DNA of 64,000 bases from Dimorphilus gyrociliatus (Eukaryota > Annelida > Polychaeta > Dinophilidae), in contig CAJFCJ010000005.1 of assembly GCA_904063045.1 (NCBI GenBank), positions 3,404,165 to 3,468,164 on the forward strand. Direction: 5' to 3'. This document shows positions 1 to 12,057 of this stretch, piece after piece; within the stretch, counting starts at the first letter, position 1, and every line of letters begins with the position of its first letter. A program made the translations under genes and the position numbers. The notes below the pieces were generated by a model, which made no database searches, was not told the DNA's origin, and worked only from the letters and a program-made list of their open reading frames with translations.

Positions 1-1163
1 CTCACTCACTCAATCTCTCTCTCTCTCCTTCTCTCTTTCTCTCTCTCTTCTTTCTCCCTTTCTCTCTCTTTTCTTTTTCACAATATCCTTCTTCAATTCT
101 CTTTCCTTTGTCATTTTTTTCGTAGCTTTTAGCTTTGTAGCACGCGCACAAGCATTTACACACAAGCACGAGCAATCGCTATGATTCTTTCCAACTTTCC
201 TTTCTCTCCTTTTCTCTCTCTCTCTCTCGCTCTCAATATCTATTAAGAAGTTTATCAAAACAAAGCAAAGAAATGAGAACTTTTCCTGATAAACTTTACT
301 GCAAAGAAGGAATAAAAATGTGAAAACAAAATAAATTTTCGTTTGTTTTGAAAGAAATTAAAAGAAATAAACTATCAAGATCAATTGGAAAATAAGAAAA
401 TACGAGTTAAAATCGTTGTTTTATCTAAAATATAAATATAAAATAATATAGATATAACATATTTATTGATATAACTTTTTGATTTGAAGCAAAGCCTAAT
501 AAATAACTTCAATAAACCTTCATCAATAATACACGATCATTTTTAGTAGCTTAATTATGGCGCTGGTTAAGTAACCTTCGCTTGTCCAAGTTCATTACAG
601 TTTCTTTTACCTACTTAAGAATACTTTGACCTTTATAGAAAAAGGAAAAGAAAGAGAAATTTGCGTATTCTTTAAAAATCGTTGTTTCCTTTTTATTGAT
701 AATTATCTATTTAGTAGGAGAATTTATTTTCATTTTCATAAAAATAAACACATTTATTTGTTGCATTTCTTTTATTCAATATGATATGAAATGTATAATA
801 AGTATTCAGTTGTAGGCTGATTCTTTTCATGATCAAATTTAGGATCTTTATTTAGTGAATCACACTGAATAGGAGGTTTAAATTTCGGTAAAAAATCAAG
901 TGTGTTATGTAATAATTCGCCAGAGTAAAACTTCAGTCAAAGGTCAGAAATAGTAATAATCAAGCAAATTTCATAAGAAAATCTCTCATTCTCTATCACA
1001 TGTTATTCTATCTATCAGATAAAATATTTTTCTCATTCATTTAAAATACAGTTTTACAATCATTCTAACTTATTCTCAATCATTCTGCAGTTTTTTTTAT
1101 TGTTCCTGTAACATCTAATTCCGATAAAAACGTTGTCAAATGTGAGAAGAAATGTCACCTTAT
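1..1163. other. Intergenic, CT-microsatellite then AT-rich
   Basis: No supportable gene. The first 60 bases and about 200-235 are CT/TC-rich simple repeat. An open frame across 10-258 on the minus strand is only the translation of this repeat (Arg/Glu/Lys) and is not a gene. The remainder is AT-rich and probably includes the 3' flank of the minus-strand EMI/EGF gene. Confidence 0.7.
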
Positions 1164-3654
1164 TTAGCTCATACTGCCAACGTTTACGTATACAGCTTCA
1201 GCTTCGCTTTCATTCGTTACATTTCCATATATAGGTTCCTCTTTGCTAATTTCTCCTTTACCCTCCATTTCTTTGTTAAGGTTTAGTTCTGTCATATCGT
1301 TATTCTTTAATTCTTTGTTTATTTCGTTCAATACCTTTTTTTAATGAAAAGTAATATTATATTTTTTTTATGTAGCAGGCATAGTATTGTTACTATTTAT
1401 CTTTATATTTACATCTTTGTAATTTGGTGGTAAATCGGTTATTTTAAATGCATTATTTACGTATAAACTCTCTACATTTGCATCATTTTCCTCTTCTTTT
1501 CCTTTTTTATCTATTGTACTTATTCCTTCAACGTAAACGTTATCACTAGATAAAGGTAAGAGTGAGAAAATTTTCAATTGTGTTAAAGATTACACGTATT
1601 TAATTACTCCTTACATGCGTGGTCCTTGAAGTTTCTTAGGACTATCGGCAGTAACACCTATACCTGCCATACAACAGTTACACCATCCTTTCTTATAGAA
1701 AAAGATTATCAAGAGAATCAGCAAGATAGTTCCAACTGTTGAGAAGGTTAAAAAGCATGGTTAAACCCTCAATAGTTAAGGTTTTTACTAATTTATTTAC
1801 TTACCTATACAAGATACTATTATACCAGCAAGAACGCCATCTGTATTCTTTTTACTCTTGTCAAGTTTTGCACCAAGCAATGGTTGAAATGATGAAGATT
1901 CGATTGTTTTTTCCGTTGACTGTGTCAAAGAATAGCAAGTATGATTATCGGCACCTAATTTCATATTCAGCGGACAAGAGCAAGAGTAGGAACCATAATC
2001 GTTTTTGCAGGAATGTGAACATCCACCTCTGTTGGTCAATTTACATTCGTTTATATCCAAGCATATACTTCCATTACTTCTCAAACCCTCTTTACATTGA
2101 CAAAAATGCGATCCCGGGGTGTTAAAGCACTCCTCTTGACAGATATTATCAATTTTGCATTCATTAATATCAACGCAATGAGTAGAATTTTGAAGTTCAT
2201 ATCCATTTTTGCATTTACAGTAAAAACTACCTTTCGTATTTTTACATTCAGCATTGCCGCAGATATTCGGGTATTTCTTACACTCGTCTATGTCTAAACA
2301 TTCGAACTTATCTCGAAGTTCATATCCTGATAGGCAGGTACAAGTTGATTTTTTAAAATCGCACGAATGCTGACATTTGTGACATTCGTTCTCTTCTAGA
2401 AGAAAAAACACGTGAATATTAATTAAACTTAGAAATATGCATATAAATGGTATCGTGTATATTAATTATATAAGCAAGCAATAGCATGCTAATGGCGTCA
2501 CTCAGTCATGCAAGACAAACGCGATATAGTCAATTTCCACGACGTTCTCTCATTGGCAGAATCATATAGAGTTGAAGGAGAACGCCGAGTTAAATCGAGG
2601 ACAGTTTACACAACTCATCAATTGCAAATTCTCGAAGAGGAATTTAGTAAATGCCACTATCCTCCCCCAAGGATCATCGAATTATTAGCAATTGAACTGG
2701 ACATACCTCATAAGAAGATTAAGGTTTGGTTTCAAAATAAACGCGCAAGATGTAGACGAAAATTAATTGAAGAACGTAAGAGAAAGGAAAGGGAATCTCT
2801 TGTCTACAAATATATACCGAAATCTGTATATAACTGAATCATGAAGTTCATAGGCCTATCCACAGTTTAGACATGTAAATTTATATGAAATATAAACTCT
2901 TTTAAGAATTAATCACACAAAAAGGAATTCGTGCAAGGTAAATTCTATTTATAGAATTTCGGTTAAGTAATACGTTTACAAAACATGTCTTACCTCTCGA
3001 TTTGTTAATGGGTAAAAAATCTTTTTCTTTAAATATTTAAAGAAAAAGGACGGTCAATTAAAATAAGATTGTTAAATTGTTCTTTGCTACATAATATAGA
3101 TATAGACGAATAAAATGCTACATAGTCTAGCTTTTTATCTTTCGAAGATTAAATAATGAAAAGGAAGAAAATGGAATTACCTATAGTTTTGCAAATTCCG
3201 TTGACGAGTTTATGGCCATTGCAACAATACTTTTCAACTCTTTCAACGTATACACACAATTTTCTTTGTGTTTTGCATTTTGTTTGTCTAAATAACGAAT
3301 TAGATTTAGCTAAAATAAATTGTAAATGTTACATGTATAATTGAATAAACTAACCGATATTTAATGCAATTGTAACCGAATCGTTGTTCATTACCACTAG
3401 ATCTTTTACATCGGACACGAAGAGGAGTACAACAAGGATAATAATAGGGTTGCAAAATGATTTTCGGTTCCCGAATTTTTCGTTGACATACCGCATTATT
3501 ATCACTGTATACGTTTGATTGAAACAATAATTAATCTAATTGTTTGAGGAAATAATTCTCAATTAATAACTTACACTTCTGCTTGTATATCCTCAGCCGA
3601 TATAATATTATTTATAAGGAGAATGGAAAGCAGGAATAAAATTTCTCGAAGCAT
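1164..3654 (-). CDS. EMI/EGF-repeat single-pass membrane protein, receptor-like
   Basis: Seven-exon model: 3575-3654, 3355-3504, 3181-3287, 1805-2395, 1615-1735, 1413-1545, 1164-1334; all phases agree (450 residues). Exon 1 encodes a signal peptide ([14 protein letters not shown]). Exons 2-3 give a Cys-rich EMI-like domain ending in YCCNGH. Exon 4 carries four EGF modules, the last three calcium-binding type (DIDEC, DINEC, DINEC). Exons 4-5 encode one membrane helix running into [11 protein letters not shown]. Exons 6-7 form a cytoplasmic tail with NVYVEG, LYVNN, IYGNV and VYVNV. If the exon 6 donor is not used the protein ends at 1368 instead. The last acceptor (A-rich, 1335) is the weakest junction. 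The family resembles EMI/EGF scavenger or adhesion receptors; no specific orthologue is recognised. The third intron holds a homeobox gene on the opposite strand. Confidence 0.82.
2508..2837 (+). CDS. Small intronless homeobox protein nested in an opposite-strand intron
   Basis: A 109-residue protein consisting of a short N-terminus, a 60-residue homeodomain (residues about 27-86) and a short basic tail. Diagnostic positions are present: R5, L16, F20, W48, F49, Q50, N51 and R53, with recognition helix [14 protein letters not shown]25-P26 and Q50 recall PRD-class (PRD-like) homeodomains, but the loop and helix 2 are divergent, so I give no orthologue. It should be a sequence-specific DNA-binding regulator in the nucleus. 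It sits entirely inside the 2396-3180 intron of the minus-strand EMI/EGF gene and has no introns in its coding part. The ATG at 2508 is the first in the open frame. An upstream untranslated exon cannot be excluded. Confidence 0.85.
   Translation: MQDKRDIVNFHDVLSLAESYRVEGERRVKSRTVYTTHQLQILEEEFSKCHYPPPRIIELLAIELDIPHKKIKVWFQNKRARCRRKLIEERKRKERESLVYKYIPKSVYN
3021..3048. repeat. Perfect 28-bp palindrome
   Basis: Fourteen-base arms (CTTTTTCTTTAAAT and its complement) meet with no spacer. It lies about 185 bp past the homeobox stop codon, inside the host gene's intron 3, and could fold as a hairpin in transcripts from either strand. Confidence 0.85.
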
Positions 3655-4635
3655 AGTTTTTGAACAAGGTAGCCTTTCGTTTTGACACCGATAGCTAGGC
3701 TATTGAGTTCAAGAAAGCGGTATGCCGCTAGTAGTCTTTCTTTATAAATGCAAAAAAATCGTTATAAACTTTCCGAGTAAACTGAATTCAATAGTTTCAA
3801 TCAATAATGTAAGCAACAAGGAAAATATTTCTTTCAATTTTTAACATATAAAAGGAAATTTAATGACATTTATAGCTACATTTATCCTCCAAATAGGCTT
3901 CCATCTGATAGATATCAACTACCATTTAATCTTTAACGAATATGCTATTTTTCTATTATCAATGATTGTTGTTGATGCTTAATTTAACCAATATTCTTAT
4001 TAATAGAGCTATTTAAAAAAAACTACGTCTTTTTTTTCTATCTCGATCTCTTCCTCTATTTTCTATTTTCCTATTGACCTAATTACATATTAAAATTTAA
4101 TTAGTCAAAATTAATTATACGATTAACTTATTTATAACGAATAAATCTTACGTTTCACGATCATACGGTTTGAATAGTATAGGTAAGGTTATCGATTGTT
4201 TCTTTTTTTTTAACAGCTGTTTAATGGGAAGAGAGATAGAGAAAAAACTCAACTAATGTTAAATTGTAGGTTGTTTATAGGGCTATATTAGGTTTGTTGT
4301 ACAATATATTTATATATATATATATATATATTAGTATATATATTAAAATTTATATTAGAAGTTTACGTAAGGAGATTCGTGACGAATATATTTCAAAGGA
4401 AAAAGCTCGCTAATAACTTTTCATTCGTATATCGCAAGAGGAAGTTTCCGTTTTCCTTTTTTTAAGGAAATAAGTTACATAATGAGTTAAGCTTATTTAA
4501 AAGAAATGTATAAAGTAAGCAATAGTACATAATAGTGAACATAGAAAAATGTATTGTAAAGCTATAGTATAATCCATTTACGAGATAAGTACAAACTTAA
4601 AAGAAAGGGAAAAAAAACAACATCAACACCTATTA
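3655..4635. other. Intergenic, AT-rich
   Basis: Holds the 5' flank of the EMI/EGF gene and the 3' flank of PRPF6, both on the minus strand. An (AT)n tract lies at about 4309-4330. No gene seen. Confidence 0.7.
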
Positions 4636-7570
4636 CTAATGCGGTACAGCTATTAAGTCGGTTACAATCGGCAATATTTCTTCAGTTTTTAGTTTCCAGT
4701 TGTTAACGTCTTTTGATGTCATGCACCATAATTCACCGTGTTTGGGTTCGGCACTAACACACCTTAACATAATTTTTCTAGCATCTTCTTCATTTAAGTG
4801 CATAACGCAAAATTTATAATATGTTGCCCATGAATCACCATTGTCTGGATCTAGTTTAACAGTCCTTTCAAACCATTCTTTAGCTTTAGTCATTTTTCTT
4901 TCGGTCCAAAATAATTTTGAACAGGCTAAGAGAACGTGAGGATCGTGCTCACAACGTTTTAGAGCGTCAACCGACCTTGCTTTCCTTTGTTGTCTCGATT
5001 CCATGAATATAGCTTCAGCATATAATAATCCAGAATTTGGACAGTCTTGTAGGGATTTAGCCAAAAGATTTTCGGCTATAGTATTCGTTGGATTAACTCT
5101 TCTTTCAACTCTTATGGCTTCTAACCATAGGAGATCAATTTTAGGATTTTTTAAACGTGCCTTTTCTAAAATTGATCTTGCTTTTGTTGTGTTCCCCTTC
5201 CGTTCTTCCAATCTGGATAATAGAATCCACAGGGGTATGGCTCTTGGGCATTTAACGGTACCGTTCGTATAGCAGTCTCTAGCTCTGTCGTCGTTGCCCA
5301 TCTTTTCTTCCAATTGACCCCTCATCATCCATAATTTAGCGAAAGTGTTATAGTGACCAAGGGCTTCGTCACATAATTTCACAGCCTCTTGTAAATCACC
5401 TAAACACCATTCTAATTTAACAGATTTCATAAAAACTCTAGCAGTAGGTGCATTAGTCCTAGCTCTTGCTAGCAGCTTTCTTGCCCGAGTGTATTCAGAG
5501 TTTTCGCTCTCCAATTTTACGGCGGCTAACCAAATTTCTTCTGAATTTGGATTAGCCTGGAAGGCATCTGATAAAACTTTCCTGGCAGCAGACACATCAT
5601 CAGCCATCCATTTCGATTTAGCAAACATAAGCCATAGAATTTCAGCTTTCGGACAGCTTTGAGTTGCTCTTACCAACAGCCCCTCTAAACTCTCTCTAGT
5701 TCCATGCTCCCTTTCGAAATATGCTGCTCTCATCCAAATACCCTTTTTGTTAGGAAGTTGACTTAAAGCGTGGGCGTATATTGCTCGTGCTGTTTCAATA
5801 GCACCGTGAGACGTGCATGCCTCCGCATCCTCGATCCATGTGTGTTTCCGGTCCTCGTCGTCAACTCCATTCCCAATTACAGCACTAATAATGGCGTGAC
5901 AAGTTTTAACCGACTGAGATGCTTCACATTCTTCAGCATCCTTAATCCATTGTTCCCTTTTAATTTCAACCATATTAGATTTTAAGGAGACCATTGCTCT
6001 TTCAATAATTTTTTCAACCATACTAAAACTATTATGAGCTTCTTCTAATTTGGCGGCATTTATCCATATTGTTCTATCCGTTGGAATACATTGACGAGCT
6101 TTATTTAACACTTTTCTAGCATTTTCGTAACTTTCTAATCGGGCTAAAGCTAACCACAACTCTACAGATGTTGGACAACACTCTACTGATCTAGTAAGCA
6201 TTATCCGTGCATCTTCTTCATTTTCTAACTCAACAGCGGCTTTCCACAATCGAACAGAATTAGGAACTTGCTCCAATGCCTTTCTAAAGACACGCTTTTT
6301 ACTTCTGGCATCTTTTTCCAACTGAGCGGCCATCATCCAAACCCTTACGGATTGCGGTAAATTTCTAACAGCTTGAGCAACAACAGCTTTAGCCTGATCT
6401 GCTGGCATAAGTCGAGCAGCTTCCAACCAAACATCTTCAGATTTGGGACACTGCTCCGTTCCCTTCATTATTATATTTCTGGCAGTTTGTAATTTTCCTG
6501 TAACTTCTTCTAAACGAGCACTAGCAATCCAGGCAGGCGGGTGTTTTGGATTAGTTTCTCTAACAGATTTTAACAGTAATCTAGCTTTTTTGACATCGCT
6601 TAAATCTCCACTGCCTCCTCCTGCTGGAATCATTGATTGTAAATCGGTAAGATAACCTTTGGGATCAACTACTGTTTGACCGGAGACCGAATCTGACACT
6701 TGAGTTAATTTAATATCCATCAAAGTATTTCTGGCTTCGCCAATTTTCTTCATGTCAATATCACCTGCTGGAGTATTAAAACCGGGAGTCATATCGCCTG
6801 GGAACGGTGTTGCAATGCCGCCATATTTTTGATCTTTTGGATCAATGGTCGTATTTTTATCACCAGCAGATACAGCTCTAGCAAATGCTGAATCTGGTAC
6901 AGGAGTAAATTTTTCGGCCATTGGATTTCTTTGACGTTTATTTCTAGCATCTCCAACTTCTGGTAAATTAAGCCATTGATCATTGCTAACTTCAGCGAGT
7001 CCTCGTTTCAAGTCGGCAAATTGTTGCTGAATTTTTGGACGTTCTTGACGATATTTGAGAATTTCATCTTTTAAACGCTTTTCTCTCCGTTCTTTTCGTC
7101 TTTCGTCCATTCTTTTATCGACTGCCTCATAAATCGCGTCTGCTTCGGCGTCATCCTCTTCATAAGGATCTTTTGCACACAGTGAACCACCATAACCACT
7201 AAACTGAAATTTTATAAGTAATTATTATTTTAAATTTAAACTAAAAGACATACGACAAGCTTACCTCATCATAATTGGAATCATTTAAATCATCATCATC
7301 ATCATCGTCCGTTTTTGCCTTTTTTGAAAGGTGTTTGTCATCCACATCATCAGCATCTCTAGCCGGACCGATATCAGATCGTGTGGTAAATCCAGTTGCA
7401 CTATTTCAAAAAAAGCATTATATTAAAGAAAGATCAATTATGCAAAATGAATAAAACAAAAATTCACTTCTAACGTACCCTCTTCCCAAACCAGGAACAT
7501 AGCCAAGAGGTGCTGATAAGCCCAGAAAAGATTTTTTCTTTCGATTCACAAATGATTGTGATGCCGCCAT
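4636..7570 (-). CDS. PRPF6: Pre-mRNA-processing factor 6 (U5 snRNP / tri-snRNP protein)
   Basis: Three exons: 7479-7570, 7265-7400 and 4636-7203, giving 931 residues, close to the human length (941). The N-terminus carries the strongly conserved PRP1_N block ([20 protein letters not shown], then SDIGPARDA). An aspartate run and [16 protein letters not shown] follow, then [11 protein letters not shown] and [14 protein letters not shown]. The rest is a long series of HAT/TPR-like helical repeats (for example [29 protein letters not shown]). The protein bridges U5 and U4/U6 in the spliceosome. The start is the ATG at 7570 that precedes the conserved block. It is head-to-head with the TAF5L-like gene, with 256 bp between the two ATGs. 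Confidence 0.97.
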
Positions 7571-7784
7571 GTTCGTTTTGTCTGCGAAAAGTATAGGACC
7601 GCATTACGACAATTGTTATAAGAAAATTATTTTTTCACTTAAAAAATCCCTTAAACATTATAAAAGTAATTTTATTAAACTATAAAAAAATTTTTAGAAA
7701 AACTTTAAAGAATAAAAATTAAAGTCTTAAGTGCGAACCTTCTCAAATTACAGTTGGGTACCGGTGGATTGTTTACATTTCTTA

Positions 7785-7801
7785 GGCGTTTGTAAAACGC
7801 C
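7785..7801. promoter_or_regulatory. Inverted repeat in the PRPF6/TAF5L bidirectional promoter
   Basis: GGCGTTT-GTA-AAACGCC is a perfect 7-bp dyad 25 bp upstream of the TAF5L-like ATG, inside the 256-bp gap between divergent start codons. No named factor is assigned. Confidence 0.5.
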
Positions 7802-7826
7802 CTATAATAATACTTATACTTTATGC

Positions 7827-10388
7827 ATGATGAGTATTCTTGACGAACAGATCAATGAACAAATAGCAGATTTGAAAAGAAGACGAGGAATTACAGTAAT
7901 TTAAAAACACTGCACAAATAAATGTATAACAATACATTAATGTATGCTTTATTTTGTGAATTGAATAGATTACACAGCAAACCACTGTCACTGCTGAAGA
8001 ATACTTATGTAAAATTCAGGCCGAATCACTTTTAAGTATACCAAATAGTTTCGCATATTCGTTGATCTCTGGAGATGTTACAGTGTGCGATCAACAGTTT
8101 ACAAGGTAATAGAGTCTTCTTCAAACAGAATAATTAACAAATATTTTATAAAATAATATTAACTTTTAAGATTTTATAAATTTATCAACGAAATTGAAAA
8201 TAAATATAAAAATGATCTTCAACCCTTATTATTTCCAATTTTTATTCATACGTTCATGGAATTAATTTCAATCGGCCATGTTATACCAGGTTAGAAGAAT
8301 AGTAAAAAATTTATCCATTTAAGAATACATAATGGTCTTTTTTTATCCGCAGCTCATAAATACGTTAAAAGACATAAAGAAATATTCAATTCTTCAGAAA
8401 CAAATAAAGAAATAATAGCTAAACTTGAAATTATAAAAAAAATAGAAGATATTTCAAAAATTCCAGAACTTGAAAAGTATAGGTTTGTATTTTACATATT
8501 TTAATGAACTGTTTCAACGTAACTTTCTCTTTTCAGTACTTCAAGAAAAGAAGTACTCTTATCTAAGACTTCATTACAAATATTACTCAATTATTTAAGG
8601 GTAACTGATTTATCTATGATTCTGTTAATAACGTAATTTAAAATGACTTCTATTATAACAAAGAGAGAAGATACGCTACTTCTACATCAGATACTCAATA
8701 GACACTGTTCAATAAAAGGTTTGACCTTATTTTTCTTTCTTTGTCAATGTTTATCTAAAAATTAATTAATTGATTTTCTTATTCAGAATCGTTATCAAAT
8801 ATTCAAAAAGATGAGGATGATCAACAGCAAGAACAGGTTTCACAGGATACGCAAGCATCTTTAAATTCAATCGAGAATATGGATAGTCCTACTAATGAAT
8901 TGGATGAGATAACAAGATTCAACAGTTTTGCTGAAGCCATAAACAACGGACCTCCAGTAGCTCCAAGCTTATATGCCAGATTTATATCATCAGGATTTCA
9001 TGAAGGGTTTGTTTAGATATAAAACTAGCCATCTATTGTGACGAGACCTTTTGAAAAAAGAGCCGTTTCTTTGTAGTGTTACGTGTGCTATATTTAATGA
9101 AGAAGCTACACAAATGGCATGCGGTTATAAAGATTCGGCTATTGAAATATGGAATAGCGAATCCATTCCTTGCGAAGCCAGGGAAAGTGATAATTTGATT
9201 TTAGGCCACTCAGGATCAGTGTACGGAATAAGTTATGCTTACAATAATCAATGCTTATTATCAGGCTCTGAAGATGGTTCTGGTAAATACACTTTCTAGA
9301 TATCTAGAATATTTTAGCGTTCATAATAAAAGAAAGGAAAGCCTCTTTTACTTAAACTTCTAATATTCATTAAACAGTTCGTCTGTGGCTTTTGGAAGAC
9401 TTATCGAATCTTATGATTTATAATGGTCACGTGCGACCAGTATGGGATATAGCCGTACAGTTAGTAGAAATAAGAAACAAAAATTAAGTTAATTAATTTT
9501 ATTTATTTATCAGCGATTCCTTGACCTACTTTGCCTCTGCTTCGCAAGATACTACCGCAAAATTATGGACATTTGATAGAACTTTTCCAATTAGGGAATT
9601 TATCTCGCATTTTGAAGATATCAATGTATAATATTATGAAATATTTCACAACTATTACCTTCAAATTAACTAGTACTTTTATCCATTTCGTTACGAATCC
9701 AGTGTACAGACTTCCACCCAAATGGTTTATACTTAGCAACTGGATCCTCAGATAAAAGCATAAGAATTTGGAGTCTAAGAAATGGCAAAACTATTAAGAT
9801 ATTATTAGTAAGTTATATTTAGCTACATATATAATGTATATATATATTGATATTTTTAATATAGGGACATAGGGGTGAGATTCTTGTTGTTAAATTTTCA
9901 CCAGACGGTAAATATTTGGCTTCATCTGGAACTGATTGTATAATAAAAGTTTGGGATTTGACATCGACGACACCATTATTCAGTTTTCAAGGTCATACCG
10001 ATACAGTATACTCAATCAACTGGCGATATGATAGTTGTGTTTTAGCAACAGGTATAAAAATTACTATTTTCATCTAGGAATAATTTTCATTAGTAATTAC
10101 CTCTGAATCTCAGGTGGAAAAGATGGAATAATTTGCGTGTGGTATGTTAAAGCTCAACATGGCTCAAAAAATGGATTTAGGTTAATAAGTTCACTATTTA
10201 ATTAAATAATTTTAATATATAAATAGTTTGTCTATATAATTATTTTTCTATGCAGGTGCGATAATAATTTGTTATCTAGCGTTGAACCAAAATGCAACAA
10301 CGACAATACAATAAATAAAAATTGTGTTCAAAGACTACAATTTGCATCACAGGGAAATGCTCTTCACTCGTTGCTGAGCTGCGAATAG
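7827..10388 (+). CDS. TAF5L: TAF5-family WD40 protein, TAF5L-like (SAGA subunit)
   Basis: Fourteen exons: 7827-7895, 7969-8105, 8171-8289, 8353-8482, 8537-8600, 8664-8718, 8787-9006, 9077-9282, 9378-9459, 9514-9625, 9703-9807, 9865-10051, 10114-10180, 10256-10388. Phases chain throughout (561 residues). The N-terminal half has the TAF5 NTD2 helical domain (LLFPIFIHTFMELI...AHKYVKRH). The C-terminal half is a WD40 propeller (LGHSGSVYGI, GHVRPVWDIAV, LWTFDRTFPIREF, FHPNGLYLATGSSDKSIRIW, GHRGEILVVKFSPDGKYLAS). No LisH is seen at the N-terminus. This, and the C-terminal VQRLQFASQGNAL stretch, favour TAF5L over TAF5, though the call between paralogues is not certain. It acts in the nucleus as a scaffold of the SAGA/PCAF coactivator. 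The exon 6 acceptor (aacaaag) is weak. Confidence 0.9.
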
Positions 10389-11544
10389 AAAATTTTTGAC
10401 AATTTATCAATTTCAATATAAAAGAAGAAATTGCTTTTGTTTATTTTTTTTGTTTGTTTGTTTTTTTTTTTCTGCATGAATTCTTTTTTTCAGATGGATT
10501 ATTACCATGGAATTGAACTTTTGCGAACTGTTGCAATTATTTTATATTTATTATAAACCCTTATTTTATCAGGATTTGCCCATTTTTCTCCAATCTACCC
10601 CTATAGACCCCTACCTCTCTTTCTCTCTCTCTTCCACCATCACCTACATCCTTAATTATGAAATGTTACCTATGCATAAATTCTTTATTCATTAATGTTT
10701 TTTCTTGTTATGCATTTAGAATAGGAATTTTTTTTTAATTTGTTAATTATTTATTTGTTTACTTTGTTTGCTTTTTGACGAATACAGAAATTGTTTTATT
10801 TTTTTTTTTACCATAAAACAAATCGGCTTCTTTGTCTTTTAACGAACGTTTATACTTCTTAGTCATTTTGGAATAAGAAATAACAATTAACACAGTAGCT
10901 GACTATTGGGTATAACTATAGTAGAGCATTTTTATAATGCAACGGGCACTCTATGTATAATTAACATTGTGAGGGACAATTTAATTGTTGTAGTATCTTA
11001 CCTGCCCGATAGGTGTCAGCCCTAAGTATCCTAGAAATATGCAAATAATAGGTTGATTTTTAACCAATCAGCACTTTTCCCGGCACGTGTCTCGCGCTGC
11101 GTGAGTTAGGATGAGACAATATTTTGCTTAAATACCCGGTCAGCAGTGGGTGTTCAATCCATTGGCATTAACTCGTTTGGAAGACACAGCTCCAGCTTAT
11201 TAAAATAAGAATATAGCTAACATAGATAATTGTATAATTATTTGAACAATTATCTTCCTTCTTCTACCAACCGAAACTATTTGAATTTTGTCGAAGAGAA
11301 GAGATATATATTTTCTCAAGTCAAAATAACATACAGTTTAAAAAGGTAATAGAAATTTATTATTAATTAAAACGAGACTTTTCAAGTAGTATATAATTTA
11401 AAATGTCAAGATCCTTCAAGTGTACTCTTAAAGGATCCAAGGGTTACGTTTCAAGAAAACAATATTGCTTTTAAATAGTCTCTTTTGAACACCTTTCCCT
11501 ATTGAATAAAGGTAATTTTAATGAAAATTTATATTTCTTTATAG
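10389..11544. other. Intergenic and 5' region of the bHLH gene
   Basis: T-rich tracts follow the TAF5L stop. At about 11090-11150 there is a GC-richer patch with CACGTG (11092-11097) and a TTAAATA box (about 11128), a plausible core promoter. A candidate donor (gtaatag) at 11346 and the acceptor ending at 11544 suggest a non-coding first exon and an intron in the 5' UTR. No protein gene seen. Confidence 0.5.
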
Positions 11545-12057
11545 ATGGAACAAATGAAAAACGAAAGCTATGAAGTCTACAACACACAGGGACATTTATA
11601 CTATACCGACGCGTATAGTTGCGCCCAAGAGAAGAATCCATCACCACCACTCTGGGGCCAACAACCAGTCCCCATTGAACAGCCAAAGCCAAGAATCGTT
11701 ATGGTTAATCAGTCGGAACGCTATACGAGGCCAAGAAACAGCGGGAAGCCGAAGAGAAAGAGAATAATATCATATGAGCAACGAAAAGCTGCTAATATTA
11801 GAGAAAGACGAAGAATGTTTAGTTTGAACGAAGCTTTTGACTATTTGCGTCAGAGACTACCTACTTTTTCATTCGAGCGACGTCTATCTAGAATAGAAAC
11901 CCTCCGTTTAGCTATAACTTATATAGGTTTTATGGGAGACGTTGTAAGTGGTAAAAGTCCAAATGATGTTAAATTAATCCCAATGCCCAAGTTTACTGGA
12001 GATAAGAAGAAAGGCAGAGGAGGAAGAAGATTGAAAACTCATGCTCATAATGGCTAA
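11545..12057 (+). CDS. FERD3L: Fer3-like bHLH transcription factor
   Basis: A 170-residue protein in a single coding exon. The ATG is directly behind an acceptor (tttatag), so the 5' UTR is probably spliced. The bHLH spans about residues 78-130: [20 protein letters not shown], then [13 protein letters not shown]...[21 protein letters not shown]. The preceding [13 protein letters not shown] and the loop [12 protein letters not shown] match the Fer3/FERD3L (Nato3) group of class II bHLH proteins, which bind E-boxes as heterodimers and act in neural development. The N-terminus is rich in Tyr, Pro and Gln; the C-terminus is basic ([11 protein letters not shown]). A polyadenylation signal AATAAA lies at 12177. 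Confidence 0.93.
   Translation: MEQMKNESYEVYNTQGHLYYTDAYSCAQEKNPSPPLWGQQPVPIEQPKPRIVMVNQSERYTRPRNSGKPKRKRIISYEQRKAANIRERRRMFSLNEAFDYLRQRLPTFSFERRLSRIETLRLAITYIGFMGDVVSGKSPNDVKLIPMPKFTGDKKKGRGGRRLKTHAHNG

Noticed and set aside
10..258. Minus-strand open frame rich in Arg/Glu/Lys
   Set aside because: It is the translation of CT/GA simple repeat; no other exon or motif.
1739..2297. Plus-strand open frames opposite the EGF exon
   Set aside because: Shadow frames of the EMI/EGF gene on the minus strand.
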